A stretch of DNA of 64,000 bases from Entomohabitans teleogrylli (GCF_001484765.1 NZ_KQ947377.1:248001-312000), one strand, 5' to 3'. Counted from the stretch's first letter, positions 9,181-17,946 are shown. The notes: generated by a model from the sequence alone, not told the origin. Program-made: numbers and translations.

Positions 9181-9480
9181 TCACACCTCCTGCGGCGCGC
9201 CAATCCCCCACAGCCAGGGGCGAACAATAATCTCGGCAAATATCCCCGCCTGCACGTAAGGATCGTCCTGTAAAAAGGTATCGACCTGCTCCTGAGACGC
9301 CGCCTCAATCACCAGCAGAGTCCCATTCATTTCCCGGCTTTGAGCCCGCAGCGTCGGCCCGCCCAGCACCACCCTGACCGGATGAGGATGTTGACGCAGA
9401 TAGACCCGATGCGCCGGGCGAATCCGCGCGCGCAGCGCCTCCTGCGCCGGTTTATCGGTAGCAAAAACCACAAAATACAT
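9181..9480 (-). CDS. YciI-like (YCII domain) protein
   Basis: A 99-residue YCII/dimeric alpha-beta barrel protein, related in fold to muconolactone isomerase and EthD. It starts MYFVVFATDKP after a GGGAG and shows the family pattern of an early HRVYL stretch, a mid-protein GGPT and MNGTLLVIEA, then a conserved DDPYV near the C-terminus. It lies one base from the Rieske gene start and 14 nt after the thiolase stop, so it is co-transcribed with the hydroquinone genes. No reaction can be assigned. In this setting a role in isomerising or clearing a reactive ring-cleavage product is plausible, but that is inference. Confidence 0.75.
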   Translation of the reverse strand: MYFVVFATDKPAQEALRARIRPAHRVYLRQHPHPVRVVLGGPTLRAQSREMNGTLLVIEAASQEQVDTFLQDDPYVQAGIFAEIIVRPWLWGIGAPQEV

Positions 9481-9494
9481 CGCTCCCTTTCCTC

Positions 9495-10706
9495 TCAAAC
9501 GCGCTCGATCAGCATGGCAATCCCCTGTCCCACGCCAATACACATCGTGCAGATGGCATAGCGTTTGCGCCGCAATGACAGCTCCGCCAGCGCGGTGGTG
9601 ACCAGCCGGGCGCCGCTCATCCCCAGCGGATGGCCCAGCGCAATGGCGCCGCCGTTAGGGTTAACCCGCTCGTCGTCATCTTTCAGTCCCAGCGCCCGCA
9701 GAGTCGCCAGCGCCTGTGAGGCAAAAGCTTCATTGAGCTCTAACAGGTCCACTTCATCAAGGCGGATACCAGTTTTGTGCAGCAGTTTTTCGGTAGCGGG
9801 AGCCGGGCCAAAGCCCATAATACGCGGTTCGACCCCCGCCGTTGCCGTCGCAATGACTTTACCGCGCGGCGTCAGCCCATGGCGCTGTACGGCCTCCGGC
9901 GAAGCCAGTATGAGCGCACAGGCGCCGTCATTCACCCCCGAAGCATTCCCGGCGGTCACCGAACCGCCGTCACGAAAAGGCGCCCGTAGTTTAGCTAACC
10001 CCTCCAGCGTCGTTTCCGGGCGCAGATGTTCATCCTGCTCCACCACCAGCGGCTCACCGCGCTTCTGCGCCACCCTGACGGGGACAATCTCCTCACTAAA
10101 GCGACCGGAGGCCTGAGCGACCCGGGCTTTTTGCTGGCTGCGAAACGCGAATAAATCCTGATCCCTGCGGGAGATGCCGAAGGTTTCGGCGACGTTTTCC
10201 GCGGTTTCCGGCATCGAATCAACGCCATAGCGCGCCGCCATTTGTGGGTTAACGAAGCGCCAGCCAATGGTTGTGTCATACAGACCATTGGCTTCCCGGC
10301 TGAAGGCGGCTTCTGCTTTTCCCATCACAAAAGGCGCCCTGGACATGGATTCCACGCCGCCAGCAATGATCAAATCCGCTTCACCGGCTTTAATCGCCCG
10401 GGCGCCGATACCGATGGCATCCATACCGGAGCCGCACAGCCGGTTAACCGTGGTCGCCGGCACAGTAACCGGCAACCCGGCCAGTAGCGCCGACATGCGC
10501 GCGACATTACGATTATCTTCGCCGGCCTGGTTAGCGCAGCCGTAAATCACTTCATCCACCGCCGACCAGTCCAGAAGCGGATATTTTTGCAGAAAATAGG
10601 TCAGTGGTACGGCGCCTAAATCATCGGCGCGCACCGTAGACAGCGCGCCGCCATAACGTCCGATTGGCGTACGGATCGCATCACAAATAAAAACGTCTCT
10701 CATCAT
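9495..10706 (-). CDS. pcaF: 3-oxoadipyl-CoA thiolase
   Basis: Cleaves 3-oxoadipyl-CoA with CoA to succinyl-CoA and acetyl-CoA, the last step of the 3-oxoadipate route. The 403 residues and the sequence [22 protein letters not shown] resemble PcaF and PaaJ closely. The acyl-accepting cysteine is in [10 protein letters not shown] (C91), the catalytic His is in [16 protein letters not shown], and the second Cys is in [10 protein letters not shown]. Two adjacent ATGs (10706, 10703) are possible; GGAG is better spaced for the second. PaaJ is nearly identical in motifs, so pcaF is chosen because CoA-transferase and maleylacetate reductase genes are adjacent and no paa genes are. Confidence 0.9.
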   Translation of the reverse strand: MMRDVFICDAIRTPIGRYGGALSTVRADDLGAVPLTYFLQKYPLLDWSAVDEVIYGCANQAGEDNRNVARMSALLAGLPVTVPATTVNRLCGSGMDAIGIGARAIKAGEADLIIAGGVESMSRAPFVMGKAEAAFSREANGLYDTTIGWRFVNPQMAARYGVDSMPETAENVAETFGISRRDQDLFAFRSQQKARVAQASGRFSEEIVPVRVAQKRGEPLVVEQDEHLRPETTLEGLAKLRAPFRDGGSVTAGNASGVNDGACALILASPEAVQRHGLTPRGKVIATATAGVEPRIMGFGPAPATEKLLHKTGIRLDEVDLLELNEAFASQALATLRALGLKDDDERVNPNGGAIALGHPLGMSGARLVTTALAELSLRRKRYAICTMCIGVGQGIAMLIERV

Positions 10707-10924
10707 CAGAACTCCTGCCGGTTATTTTTAATAATCGCAGTGCTATTTCAATTGGCGGGCATATTGCTGTAATAACGGAAATAGACGGATTTATCTCCCT
10801 TACCGGTGAGGCGATGGCCATCCATGGCGATGAAAACAACCATCCCCGGCGATTGCTATTAACGCGTCATTGACCGCCGTTTTTTATTTACCCGTATTTT
10901 CTTTTATTAATGCGTCACGCAGAT
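10707..10924. other. Intergenic gap inside hydroquinone operon
   Basis: A 218-nt gap between the thiolase start and the maleylacetate reductase stop, whereas all other joints in this operon are under about 45 nt. I see no gene. It contains short palindromes (ATGGCCAT near 10815) and AT-rich stretches. It could hold a second promoter, a processing site, or the scar of a lost gene. Confidence 0.5.
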
Positions 10925-11992
10925 TCATTCCCCCGGACGAATCCCCTGGAAGGCCCTTTCCAGCAATTCCCTGACCGCCGCGCGGTCAACCGGGCGCGGA
11001 TTATAATAGGGATTGGTCGTGGCAATCTCCGCGGCTTTATCCAGATCCTGTTCCCGCATACCGATGTCCTTCAGCGCCACAGGCGCATTAATCGCCAGCG
11101 CCAGATCGTATAATCCTGCGGCGGCGTCCTGCGCGGCGACGCCCAGCGCGCGTCCTATGGCCTGCATCGCCTGCGGCGCATGCGCGCGGTTAAACCAGGT
11201 GGCCTGGGGAATCATCACGGTATGCACTTCCGCATGCGGCAAATTGAAGCTGCCCCCGAGGGTGTGGCACAGCTTGTGGTGAATCGCCATGCCAACGGAA
11301 CCCAGCACGCTACCGGCCAGCCATGCGCCATACAGCGCCTGCGACCGGGCGTTGAGATCTTCGGGATGGCGAACCACCTCCGGCAGGCTTAGGCGCAATG
11401 CCCGGATCCCCTCTTCGGCCATCAATGAAGTGATCGGATTCTGGTTTTGCGAATACAGCCCTTCCACACAGTGCGCAATGGCATTCATACCGCTGGGGCC
11501 AGAGATAAAAGCCGGCAGGCTGACGGTCAGTTGCGGATCGTAAATCACCGTCTTTGGCAACACGCTGATATCACGCCCGGTGGTTTTAATCCCGTCCCGG
11601 GTCATCCCCCAGACCGGCGTCATTTCCGAACCTGCATAGGTCGTTGGGATAGTGACAATCGGTAGCGCGGTTTTCAGGGCAATGGCCTTCGCCAGCCCCA
11701 CCGTCGAGCCGCCGCCAATGGCCACACAGCCGTCAACCTGCAGTTCATCCACAACCCGCATCACATCGGCGACCGTTTCCACTGGCACGTGCATGACGGC
11801 CCGATCGTAAATCCCCACCGCGATATCGCCGAGCAGCGCCTGTACCTGGATTGCCAAATCGCGCTGCTGTGGGGTGGAGATCACCAGCGCCTGGGCAATC
11901 CCCAGCCGTTGTACCTCGGCGCGGGTTTCCGCGAGTTTACCTGCGCCAAAGATGACCCGGCCAGGTAACGACTGATAGATGAAATCGCTCAT
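10925..11992 (-). CDS. Maleylacetate reductase
   Basis: Iron-ADH-superfamily reductase (355 aa) that reduces maleylacetate to 3-oxoadipate with NAD(P)H. The nucleotide site GGGSTVGLAKAIA, TTYAGSEMTPVWG, the GMNAIAHCVEGLY helix and HHKLCHTLGG with LPHAEVHTVM are typical of maleylacetate reductases (for example HapF and PnpE). Ordinary alcohol dehydrogenases of the superfamily are usually about 380 aa with different His ligands. The ATG overlaps the stop of the upstream CoA-transferase B gene by 4 nt. Placement between ring-cleavage genes and CoA-transferase/thiolase fixes the substrate with good confidence. Confidence 0.88.
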   Translation of the reverse strand: MSDFIYQSLPGRVIFGAGKLAETRAEVQRLGIAQALVISTPQQRDLAIQVQALLGDIAVGIYDRAVMHVPVETVADVMRVVDELQVDGCVAIGGGSTVGLAKAIALKTALPIVTIPTTYAGSEMTPVWGMTRDGIKTTGRDISVLPKTVIYDPQLTVSLPAFISGPSGMNAIAHCVEGLYSQNQNPITSLMAEEGIRALRLSLPEVVRHPEDLNARSQALYGAWLAGSVLGSVGMAIHHKLCHTLGGSFNLPHAEVHTVMIPQATWFNRAHAPQAMQAIGRALGVAAQDAAAGLYDLALAINAPVALKDIGMREQDLDKAAEIATTNPYYNPRPVDRAAVRELLERAFQGIRPGE

Positions 11993-12768
11993 GATGCCGC
12001 TCCTGCATGCGCACGCTCAGTACGTTCATTGAGATCGCGTAACACGCTCAGTTCCTGCCCCGTAGGCGGCTGCGTAACCTGTAACTGCGGCGCAATGCGC
12101 AGCGGCCAGCCGGTATTTTCCCGGGCCTGCTCGACCGTGACGCCCGGATGAAGGCTGGTCATCACCAGTTCTTTGGTCTGTGGATCGGGCTCCAGAATGC
12201 CCAAATCGGTGATGACCGCCCGCGGCCCCTGATTCGTCAGGCCCAGCTTTTCACGCGACTCGCCGCCCTCCAGATAACCCGGCGAAGTAATAAAATCCAT
12301 CTGCTCCACAAAAGAGCGGCTGTTTTGCTTAAGAATGATCAGCACCTCTTTGCAGTTGGTACTGATTTCCGGCGCTCCGCCCGCGCCCGGCAGACGTACT
12401 TTCGGCGTCTGATAATCGCCGATTATCGTGGTGTTGATATTGGCGTATTTATCAATCTGGGCGGCGCCAAGAAAACCGACATCAATATGCCCGCCCTGTA
12501 ACCAGTAGCGGAACATCTCCGGCACCGAAACCACCATATCCGCGGTTTCTGCCAGCTCCCCGTCGCCAATCGACAGCGGCAGCACATCGGGCTTAGTGCC
12601 GATAGTGCCGGATTCGTAAATCAGGACGATATCTGGCGTGCGGGTGAGCCGCGCCAGGTTAGCCGCCGCGCTCGGCATGCCGATCCCCACAAAACAGACC
12701 TGGCCCTCTTTGAGCATCCGGGAGGCGCAAATCGTCATCATTTCAGAAGAGGTATATGTGCTGTTCAT
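11989..12768 (-). CDS. catJ: 3-oxoadipate CoA-transferase, subunit B
   Basis: Beta subunit (259 aa) of a family-I CoA-transferase that moves CoA from succinyl-CoA to 3-oxoadipate. YESGTIG carries the predicted catalytic glutamate, and GAGGAPEIS and the MFRYWLQGGHIDVGFLGAAQID stretch belong to the CatJ/GlutCoA-transferase beta family. Length and sequence are nearer to CatJ-type than to the shorter PcaJ. It overlaps subunit A (ATGA) and the next gene by 4 nt on each side, so the three are translationally coupled. Confidence 0.88.
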   Translation of the reverse strand: MNSTYTSSEMMTICASRMLKEGQVCFVGIGMPSAAANLARLTRTPDIVLIYESGTIGTKPDVLPLSIGDGELAETADMVVSVPEMFRYWLQGGHIDVGFLGAAQIDKYANINTTIIGDYQTPKVRLPGAGGAPEISTNCKEVLIILKQNSRSFVEQMDFITSPGYLEGGESREKLGLTNQGPRAVITDLGILEPDPQTKELVMTSLHPGVTVEQARENTGWPLRIAPQLQVTQPPTGQELSVLRDLNERTERAHAGAAS

Positions 12769-13628
12769 GCTGCCCTCCCTTTTTGTTCTTTCTCGAGGCT
12801 CAGTTTGAAAGCGCTGAAGTCTGCCGTTTCCATGATGTGTTTTTGCATCCAGTCTCTAAACCGGTCGCGATCGCGGGCAATCGCATCCCACTGCTGATAA
12901 AAGGCGTTATCGCGCGTGTAATACCCCTGCGCATAGGATGGAAACGCGCCGCCGGGAATTTCACAGATAGCGTCAATCACCCATCCCGGGAGCACTACCT
13001 GATTTATCGCCGGCCTGAGGACATCCACGACTTCCTCGACGGTGATAATGACTTTTTTGGCCGCCAGTACCGCTTCCTTCTGCACGCCGACAATCCCCCA
13101 CAGCAGCACATTGCCCTGCCGGTCGGCCTGCTGGGCATGAATGATAGTGACGTCAGGACGAATCGCGGGAACCGCCGCCAGCGCCTCGCCGGTAAACGGG
13201 CAGTGAATCTGCCTGATGGTCCGGGTGTATTTGGGAATGTCGGACCCCAGATAGCCGCGCAATACGGCAAACGGCAGATTTGCCGCTCCCGCGTCGTAGG
13301 CATTCGCCATATCGGCATGGGCATGCTCTTCAATTTCCAGCGCATGAGGCCAGCCTTTTTCCACGGCGTCGCGAAAGCGGTGCAGCGATCCCACTCCGGG
13401 GTTACCGCCCCAGGAGAACACCATCTTTCTGGCGCAGCCCATACCGATCAACTGGTCGTAAATCACATCCGGCGTCATGCGGATCAGCGTCAGATCCTTT
13501 TTTCGCTGGCGGATAATCTCATGTCCCGCCGCGAAGGGGATCAGATGAGTAAATCCTTCCAGCGCAATGGCGTCACCGTCCTGAACCAGTTCACTGACAG
13601 CCTTTTGCAGCGTCATTATTTTTGTCAT
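12765..13628 (-). CDS. catI: 3-oxoadipate CoA-transferase, subunit A
   Basis: Alpha subunit (287 aa) of the same CoA-transferase. The glycine-rich CoA-binding GGNPGVGSLHRFRDA and the EEHAHADMANAYDAGAANLPFAVLRGY region are typical of CatI-type alpha subunits. The frame runs further upstream, but MTKIMTLQKAV is preceded by GAGGGGATCGTT and begins 20 nt after the dehydrogenase stop, so it is the likely start. It overlaps subunit B by 4 nt. Confidence 0.88.
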   Translation of the reverse strand: MTKIMTLQKAVSELVQDGDAIALEGFTHLIPFAAGHEIIRQRKKDLTLIRMTPDVIYDQLIGMGCARKMVFSWGGNPGVGSLHRFRDAVEKGWPHALEIEEHAHADMANAYDAGAANLPFAVLRGYLGSDIPKYTRTIRQIHCPFTGEALAAVPAIRPDVTIIHAQQADRQGNVLLWGIVGVQKEAVLAAKKVIITVEEVVDVLRPAINQVVLPGWVIDAICEIPGGAFPSYAQGYYTRDNAFYQQWDAIARDRDRFRDWMQKHIMETADFSAFKLSLEKEQKGRAA

Positions 13629-13648
13629 AACGATCCCCTCGCGCGAAT

Positions 13649-15118
13649 TTACCTTTGGTAGAAAGGCGGTATTTTGGCGTCGACATTGACCCACACGGAT
13701 TTGACCTGGGTATATTCGCGCATCACTTCAAATCCCATCTCCCGGCCATACCCCGAGCGACCCACGCCGCCAAACGGGCTGGCAGGGTTGACGCGTTTAT
13801 AGCAATTGATCCACACCATGCCGGCATGCATATCCCGGGCAAACCGATGAGCGCGACTGATATCCCTGGTCCATAACCCGGACCCCAGCCCATATTCGGT
13901 ACTGTTGGCGATGGCCAGCGCTTCTGCGTCATCTTTAAAGGTAATCACCGTCACAAAGGGGCCAAATACCTCTTCCTGGGCGATCCTGTCGGTATACTTC
14001 GCCCTGACGACGGTGGGCTCAATGTAACAACCCTTCGCCAGCGCCGGATCGTCAGGCGCTTTACCGCCGAGCAGAATTTCACAGCCCTGCGAACGGGCTA
14101 TCTCACAGTAGGCCAGCACGCGGTCGCGGTGCTGTACGGAGGTCAGCGGACCCATTTCCGTTTCCGGTCGTTGCGGGTCGCCGAGGCGAATCGAGCCGGC
14201 TAACGCCAGGAACTTGTCGAGGAAAGCATCGGCAATCTTTTCATGCAGGATAATGCGCGATCCGGCGATACACGCCTGTCCCTGATTATGGAAAATGGCA
14301 AAGGCGCTACCGCCCACCGCTTTCGCCAGGTCTGCGTCTTCAAAAATGATATTGGCGCCTTTACCGCCGAGCTCCAGTTGGACTTTCTTCAGATTGCCCG
14401 CGGAGGCGGCGACAATCCGCTGTCCGGTCGCGGTTGAGCCGGTAAAGGCAATTTTGCCGACATCCTCATGCTCCGACAGTCGCGATCCGGCGGTATTGCC
14501 ATATCCCACCACCACATTAACCACCCCGGCAGGGAAACCCACTTCCATCATCAGTTCGGCAATGCGCAGGGTACTCAACGGCGTAATTTCCGAGGGCTTA
14601 ATCACAATGGCGTTACCGGCGGCGAGGGCTGGCGCCATCTTCCAGCTGGTAAACATCAGAGGAAAATTCCAGGGGACGATTTGCCCTACCACGCCAATCG
14701 GCTCGCGGGTGGTATAGTTGAGAAATCCCTCTTCTACCGGGATGACGCTGCCTTCGAGTTTGTCCGCCATTCCGCCAAAATAGCGGAAGCAGTACGCCGT
14801 GCGGGGCACATCGATATTCAGCGTATCGCGGACTGGATGACCGGTATCCAGGGCTTCGAGCTGCGCGAGTTCCGCCGCATGTTCTTCAATTTTATCGGCC
14901 AGTTTTAGCAACAAAGCGCCCCTTGCGGAGGCCTGCAGCTTACCCCAGGCGGGGTAAGCTGCTTTTGCTGCTGCCACTGCACGATCCACGTCGGCTTCTT
15001 TGGCTTCGGCAATACGCGTAATCAATGAACCGTCATGCGGGTTCATAACATCAATCGTACTGCCATCCAGCCCGTCCACCCACTCGCCATTTATCAGCAT
15101 TTTGTTCTGTATATGCAT
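13649..15118 (-). CDS. hapE: 4-Hydroxymuconic semialdehyde dehydrogenase (ALDH family)
   Basis: NAD-dependent aldehyde dehydrogenase of 489 residues. The catalytic pair is E249 (QLELGGKGANIIFE) and C283 (NQGQACIAGSRI); PWNFPL, KPSEITPLS and the terminal FGGVGRSGYGREMG are also family motifs. General ALDH sequence does not define the substrate. The call rests on context: the gene lies 16 nt after the hydroquinone dioxygenase large subunit and ahead of the maleylacetate genes, where oxidation of 4-hydroxymuconic semialdehyde to maleylacetate is the missing step. GGGAG precedes the ATG. Equivalent to hapE/pnpE-type genes in pseudomonads. Confidence 0.85.
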   Translation of the reverse strand: MHIQNKMLINGEWVDGLDGSTIDVMNPHDGSLITRIAEAKEADVDRAVAAAKAAYPAWGKLQASARGALLLKLADKIEEHAAELAQLEALDTGHPVRDTLNIDVPRTAYCFRYFGGMADKLEGSVIPVEEGFLNYTTREPIGVVGQIVPWNFPLMFTSWKMAPALAAGNAIVIKPSEITPLSTLRIAELMMEVGFPAGVVNVVVGYGNTAGSRLSEHEDVGKIAFTGSTATGQRIVAASAGNLKKVQLELGGKGANIIFEDADLAKAVGGSAFAIFHNQGQACIAGSRIILHEKIADAFLDKFLALAGSIRLGDPQRPETEMGPLTSVQHRDRVLAYCEIARSQGCEILLGGKAPDDPALAKGCYIEPTVVRAKYTDRIAQEEVFGPFVTVITFKDDAEALAIANSTEYGLGSGLWTRDISRAHRFARDMHAGMVWINCYKRVNPASPFGGVGRSGYGREMGFEVMREYTQVKSVWVNVDAKIPPFYQR

Positions 15119-15134
15119 GGCTTCATCTCCCTGA

Positions 15135-16112
15135 CTAGAACGTAACCGGAACCATCGGTACAGTGCCGTCCTTAATCATGTCCATGATCTCCGGCGAACC
15201 GTTTTCCCAGACCAGTAGCATGGAACGCTTGGGCGACATTCCCTGATGGCGAATATCCCCGGGCATGGCAGAAATATCCCCGGCGCGCATGGTCACTTTC
15301 GCCAGCGGACTGCTGCTCTTACCATCCTTGATATCCCAGGAAATTTCGTCCGACAGTTGAATGAACCATTCAACGCGGTCATTGCCGTGGTCGATAGGCA
15401 AAATAAACTCTTCGGTGGTCGGGCAGAACAGGCTCTGGCGCACCACTGAAACCACTGACGGATTCCAGGTCACATCGGAACGGGAGAGGTAGCCAAACAG
15501 GTTGAAGGCGTGCAGTTCGTTTTCAAAACCTGGCTCAGCCATTACCACCGGCTGCTGCTGGTCAACATCCATAAACGCACGGTTCACCGGATAGCCGCTT
15601 TCGTCGGTGCGCAGCGGCGCATCGCCCGGGATACCAACCATACGTTTTGCCACTTCGCGCTTACGCTCAATTAAACGATCTTCATCGCCGTTTTTACGTC
15701 CCCATGCCACGCCCGTTTCCTGCGGCGCGGCAAAGGGGTCAAAGCCGCTGTTGGTCCAGTCAGAGATCATGGCCTTGAAAATCGCCATCAGCTCATCAGA
15801 TTTGAAATTCTCTTTATAATCACGGTTGGCGCTGGTCCACTCTTTGTGGAATGACCCCATGTATAGATCGACATTCCCGTAGTGGTTAGTCGTGCCCAGC
15901 ACATCATCAAAAGCCACGGTGCCGTAGAAAAATCCCCAGGCGATATCGCGCATCAGCGCTTTGAGATACGCGTCGATCGGCATCATATGCTCGCCAGTCG
16001 GACAGCTGATGTAGGCGAAATATTCGCAGCGATCAAACGTAAACTGGCCCGCGCTAAAGGTTTGATAACCGGTAACAGAATTATCGATAGTACATTTCAG
16101 ATTGGTATTCAT
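15135..16112 (-). CDS. hapD: Hydroquinone 1,2-dioxygenase, large subunit
   Basis: Large (beta) subunit, 325 aa, of the Fe(II) ring-cleaving hydroquinone dioxygenase (HapCD type), which opens hydroquinone to 4-hydroxymuconic semialdehyde. The C-terminal cupin-like part has a 2-His-1-carboxylate set: H242 (PIDHGND), E248 (RVEWFIQ) and H289 (DIRHQGM). The spacings of 6 and 41 match the triad I recall for the family (H258/E264/H305 in the Sphingomonas enzyme). GEHMMPIDAYLKALMRDIAWGFFYG is another long conserved stretch (residues about 41-65). It starts 40 nt after the small subunit with GAGGG upstream. The family is rarely seen in enterobacteria. Confidence 0.88.
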   Translation of the reverse strand: MNTNLKCTIDNSVTGYQTFSAGQFTFDRCEYFAYISCPTGEHMMPIDAYLKALMRDIAWGFFYGTVAFDDVLGTTNHYGNVDLYMGSFHKEWTSANRDYKENFKSDELMAIFKAMISDWTNSGFDPFAAPQETGVAWGRKNGDEDRLIERKREVAKRMVGIPGDAPLRTDESGYPVNRAFMDVDQQQPVVMAEPGFENELHAFNLFGYLSRSDVTWNPSVVSVVRQSLFCPTTEEFILPIDHGNDRVEWFIQLSDEISWDIKDGKSSSPLAKVTMRAGDISAMPGDIRHQGMSPKRSMLLVWENGSPEIMDMIKDGTVPMVPVTF

Positions 16113-16152
16113 TTTTCAGCCCTCAATTATGCTGGAAAGAGATTGCATTCAA

Positions 16153-16653
16153 TTAGCTCAGGCAGATGTCTGCCCATTTCTGGACTGAAACATCACCGAG
16201 AATAGATTGAAGCATCAGGGTTGCTGGCTTATTAGCGTGAAACCGATAAGCCACTCTTTCAGGCAGGAGGGCCTGATGGCCGCGTTTGAGATAAATACAT
16301 CCCATTTTTTGCCCATCGGGCATGCCATCCAATTTAACGGCGCCATCTTTATCGTCGTCGACAATCGAGTCATCCGTCAGTTTGACAAAATGCACCTCGA
16401 CATCATAATCCATGGCCACAACGAACTCGTCGTGAGCGCAGACAAACCAGGGTGATGTCCCTTCGGCACGTGCAATCTCAATGGTATAGTCTAAATTAAT
16501 CGCCGCGACGATACGGTCATAAGGCGCATTGGTGGCCGCGATTTCATACATGTTAGAAAAAACGTAGCGCCGGGGATCTTCCACCAGAACCTGGATACCC
16601 CCTTTGTGGTAGTCATCAATGGATGCGAAAGTGGTTTTATATTGTGTAGACAT
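16153..16653 (-). CDS. hapC: Hydroquinone 1,2-dioxygenase, small subunit
   Basis: Small (alpha) subunit, 166 aa, of hydroquinone 1,2-dioxygenase, resembling HapC of Pseudomonas in size and in position before the large subunit. It contains DPRRYVFSNMYEIAA, the WFVCAHDEFVVAMDYDVEV segment and GCIYLKRGHQALLP, as in a small cupin-like protein. No complete metal triad is obvious, which fits a structural or regulatory alpha subunit. It is the first gene of the nine-gene operon, with AAGGAG ten bases before the ATG, and faces the IclR gene across the operator. Confidence 0.85.
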   Translation of the reverse strand: MSTQYKTTFASIDDYHKGGIQVLVEDPRRYVFSNMYEIAATNAPYDRIVAAINLDYTIEIARAEGTSPWFVCAHDEFVVAMDYDVEVHFVKLTDDSIVDDDKDGAVKLDGMPDGQKMGCIYLKRGHQALLPERVAYRFHANKPATLMLQSILGDVSVQKWADICLS

Positions 16654-16731
16654 GATGTTTTTTCTCCTTAACGGAAAGTAGGGGTTGAGGTCTTGAAGCG
16701 AATTTTATTATTGTGTCATCAAGTCACTCGA

Positions 16732-16770
16732 TGTTCGCCTGGCGAACAAACAAATCGCTATGCGAACATT
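16732..16770. promoter_or_regulatory. Three-half-site IclR/PcaU-type operator
   Basis: TGTTCGCC-T-GGCGAACA (16732-16748) is a perfect 8-bp inverted repeat. A third half-site, TGCGAACA (16761-16768), lies in direct orientation exactly 20 bp after GGCGAACA. One palindrome plus one direct repeat spaced 10 bp apart is the arrangement described for PcaU and PobR binding sites. It sits between the dioxygenase operon and its IclR regulator, so it very likely controls both. Confidence 0.75.
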
Positions 16771-16798
16771 AATTTGATATTGGGAATGTGTTAATAAA

Positions 16799-17569
16799 AT
16801 GTCAATACCTGAAGAGTCAAAAGAGTTCGTTACGTCACTGGCACGTGGCCTTTCTGTGATCAAGGTCTTTAATCAGGCAGCAACAAAGTTGTCTTTGAGC
16901 GAAGTAGCGCGACTTTCTGAGCTGAACCGGGCGACCGCCCGCCGCTTTTTGTTCACCCTCAGCGCCCTGGGCTACGTGGAAAGTGATGGAAAGCTGTTTT
17001 GGCTGTCGCCCAAAGTGCTGCAACTGGGGTATTCCTACTTAGCCTCACAGCCAATCGTGAATATTGTGCAGCCGTTTATTGAGCAGGTGAGCAAAGAAAC
17101 CGGGGAGTCATGCTCGGTTTCGGTGCTGGACGGGAGCGAGGTGGTCTATATTGCCAGGTATATGACGCATCATATTATGTCTGTGAATCTGGGTATTGGC
17201 GCACGGTTGCCGGTTGCGGCAACCTCAATGGGACGCGTTTTATTGGCTTACAAATCCCCGGAAGAGCAGCAGGCCTTCCTGGAAAACTACACGCCGGAAC
17301 GCTACACGCCCTATACGCTGGTAGAACGTCATGCACTGATGGAAACCCTGGCGCAAGTGCGGGTTCAGGGATATGCGATTGTAAATCAGGAGCTTGAACT
17401 GGGGTTAAGATCGATTTCGGTGCCCATTATGAACCAACGCGAGCAGGTCGTGGCGGCCATTAATGTCTCCACACAACCGACGCGCACCCCCGAATCGGTC
17501 CTGCTGGAAAGAATACTCCCCAGCCTGAACCAGGCAGCAAAACGTATCTATGATCGACTGCCGGTATGA
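16799..17569 (+). CDS. IclR-family regulator of the hydroquinone operon
   Basis: IclR-type regulator (256 aa). It has an N-terminal winged HTH (about residues 10-75: LARGLSVIKVFNQAATKLSLSEVARLSELNRATARRF is read in pieces) and a C-terminal effector domain with ETGESCSVSVLDG, ARLPVAATSMGRVLLA and QELELGLRSISVPI. It is closest in style to PcaR/PcaU/PobR. It is divergent from the operon and separated by 145 nt holding a PcaU-like operator, so hydroquinone or an intermediate such as 3-oxoadipate is the likely effector. The ATG at 16799 has only a weak upstream purine stretch. Confidence 0.9.
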   Translation: MSIPEESKEFVTSLARGLSVIKVFNQAATKLSLSEVARLSELNRATARRFLFTLSALGYVESDGKLFWLSPKVLQLGYSYLASQPIVNIVQPFIEQVSKETGESCSVSVLDGSEVVYIARYMTHHIMSVNLGIGARLPVAATSMGRVLLAYKSPEEQQAFLENYTPERYTPYTLVERHALMETLAQVRVQGYAIVNQELELGLRSISVPIMNQREQVVAAINVSTQPTRTPESVLLERILPSLNQAAKRIYDRLPV

Positions 17570-17946
17570 ACTGGCGCTTCCCTGAGAATGCGGCACGGAT
17601 ATTTGTGCCGCTCACCTGACGGACGGGATGATATTCAATACAATGCCAGTCCATGACGCGATAAAGGCAGATAAAGAAATTCTACTCTCCACGGATATAT
17701 CCATATCAATAACAAAAACCAAATCTATAAGTCATCACTATTTAAATTAATCGTCGATATATTTATTTTACCGGTGACTGGCATTTAGTAGTATATATAC
17801 AATGAATATAACTAAACGTTTATTCTAAAAATAGAATTCGTAATGTATTTCCTTTCCGCTGATATTTTCTTCTATGCTAACCTGCCAGAAGTGAACGACT
17901 TTTCGTTTGCTGATTATCTTTCACGTTGAACAATAAGGATATTAAC
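17570..17946. other. AT-rich gap before the microcin-like gene
   Basis: The first 45 bases hold a 7-bp hairpin (GCGGCAC / GTGCCGC, 17590-17611), a possible weak terminator for the IclR gene. The rest is markedly AT-rich compared with its neighbours and includes ATTCTA-AAAA-TAGAAT near 17823. No ORF of substance and no immunity-type gene is visible on either strand. A TATGCT near 17872 could be a -10 box, but no convincing -35 is paired with it. The base composition suggests acquired DNA. Confidence 0.5.

Noticed and set aside
10925-11992. Iron-ADH gene as a plain alcohol or lactaldehyde dehydrogenase
   Set aside because: Length 355 and motifs fit maleylacetate reductase better, and the gene is coupled to 3-oxoadipate CoA-transferase.
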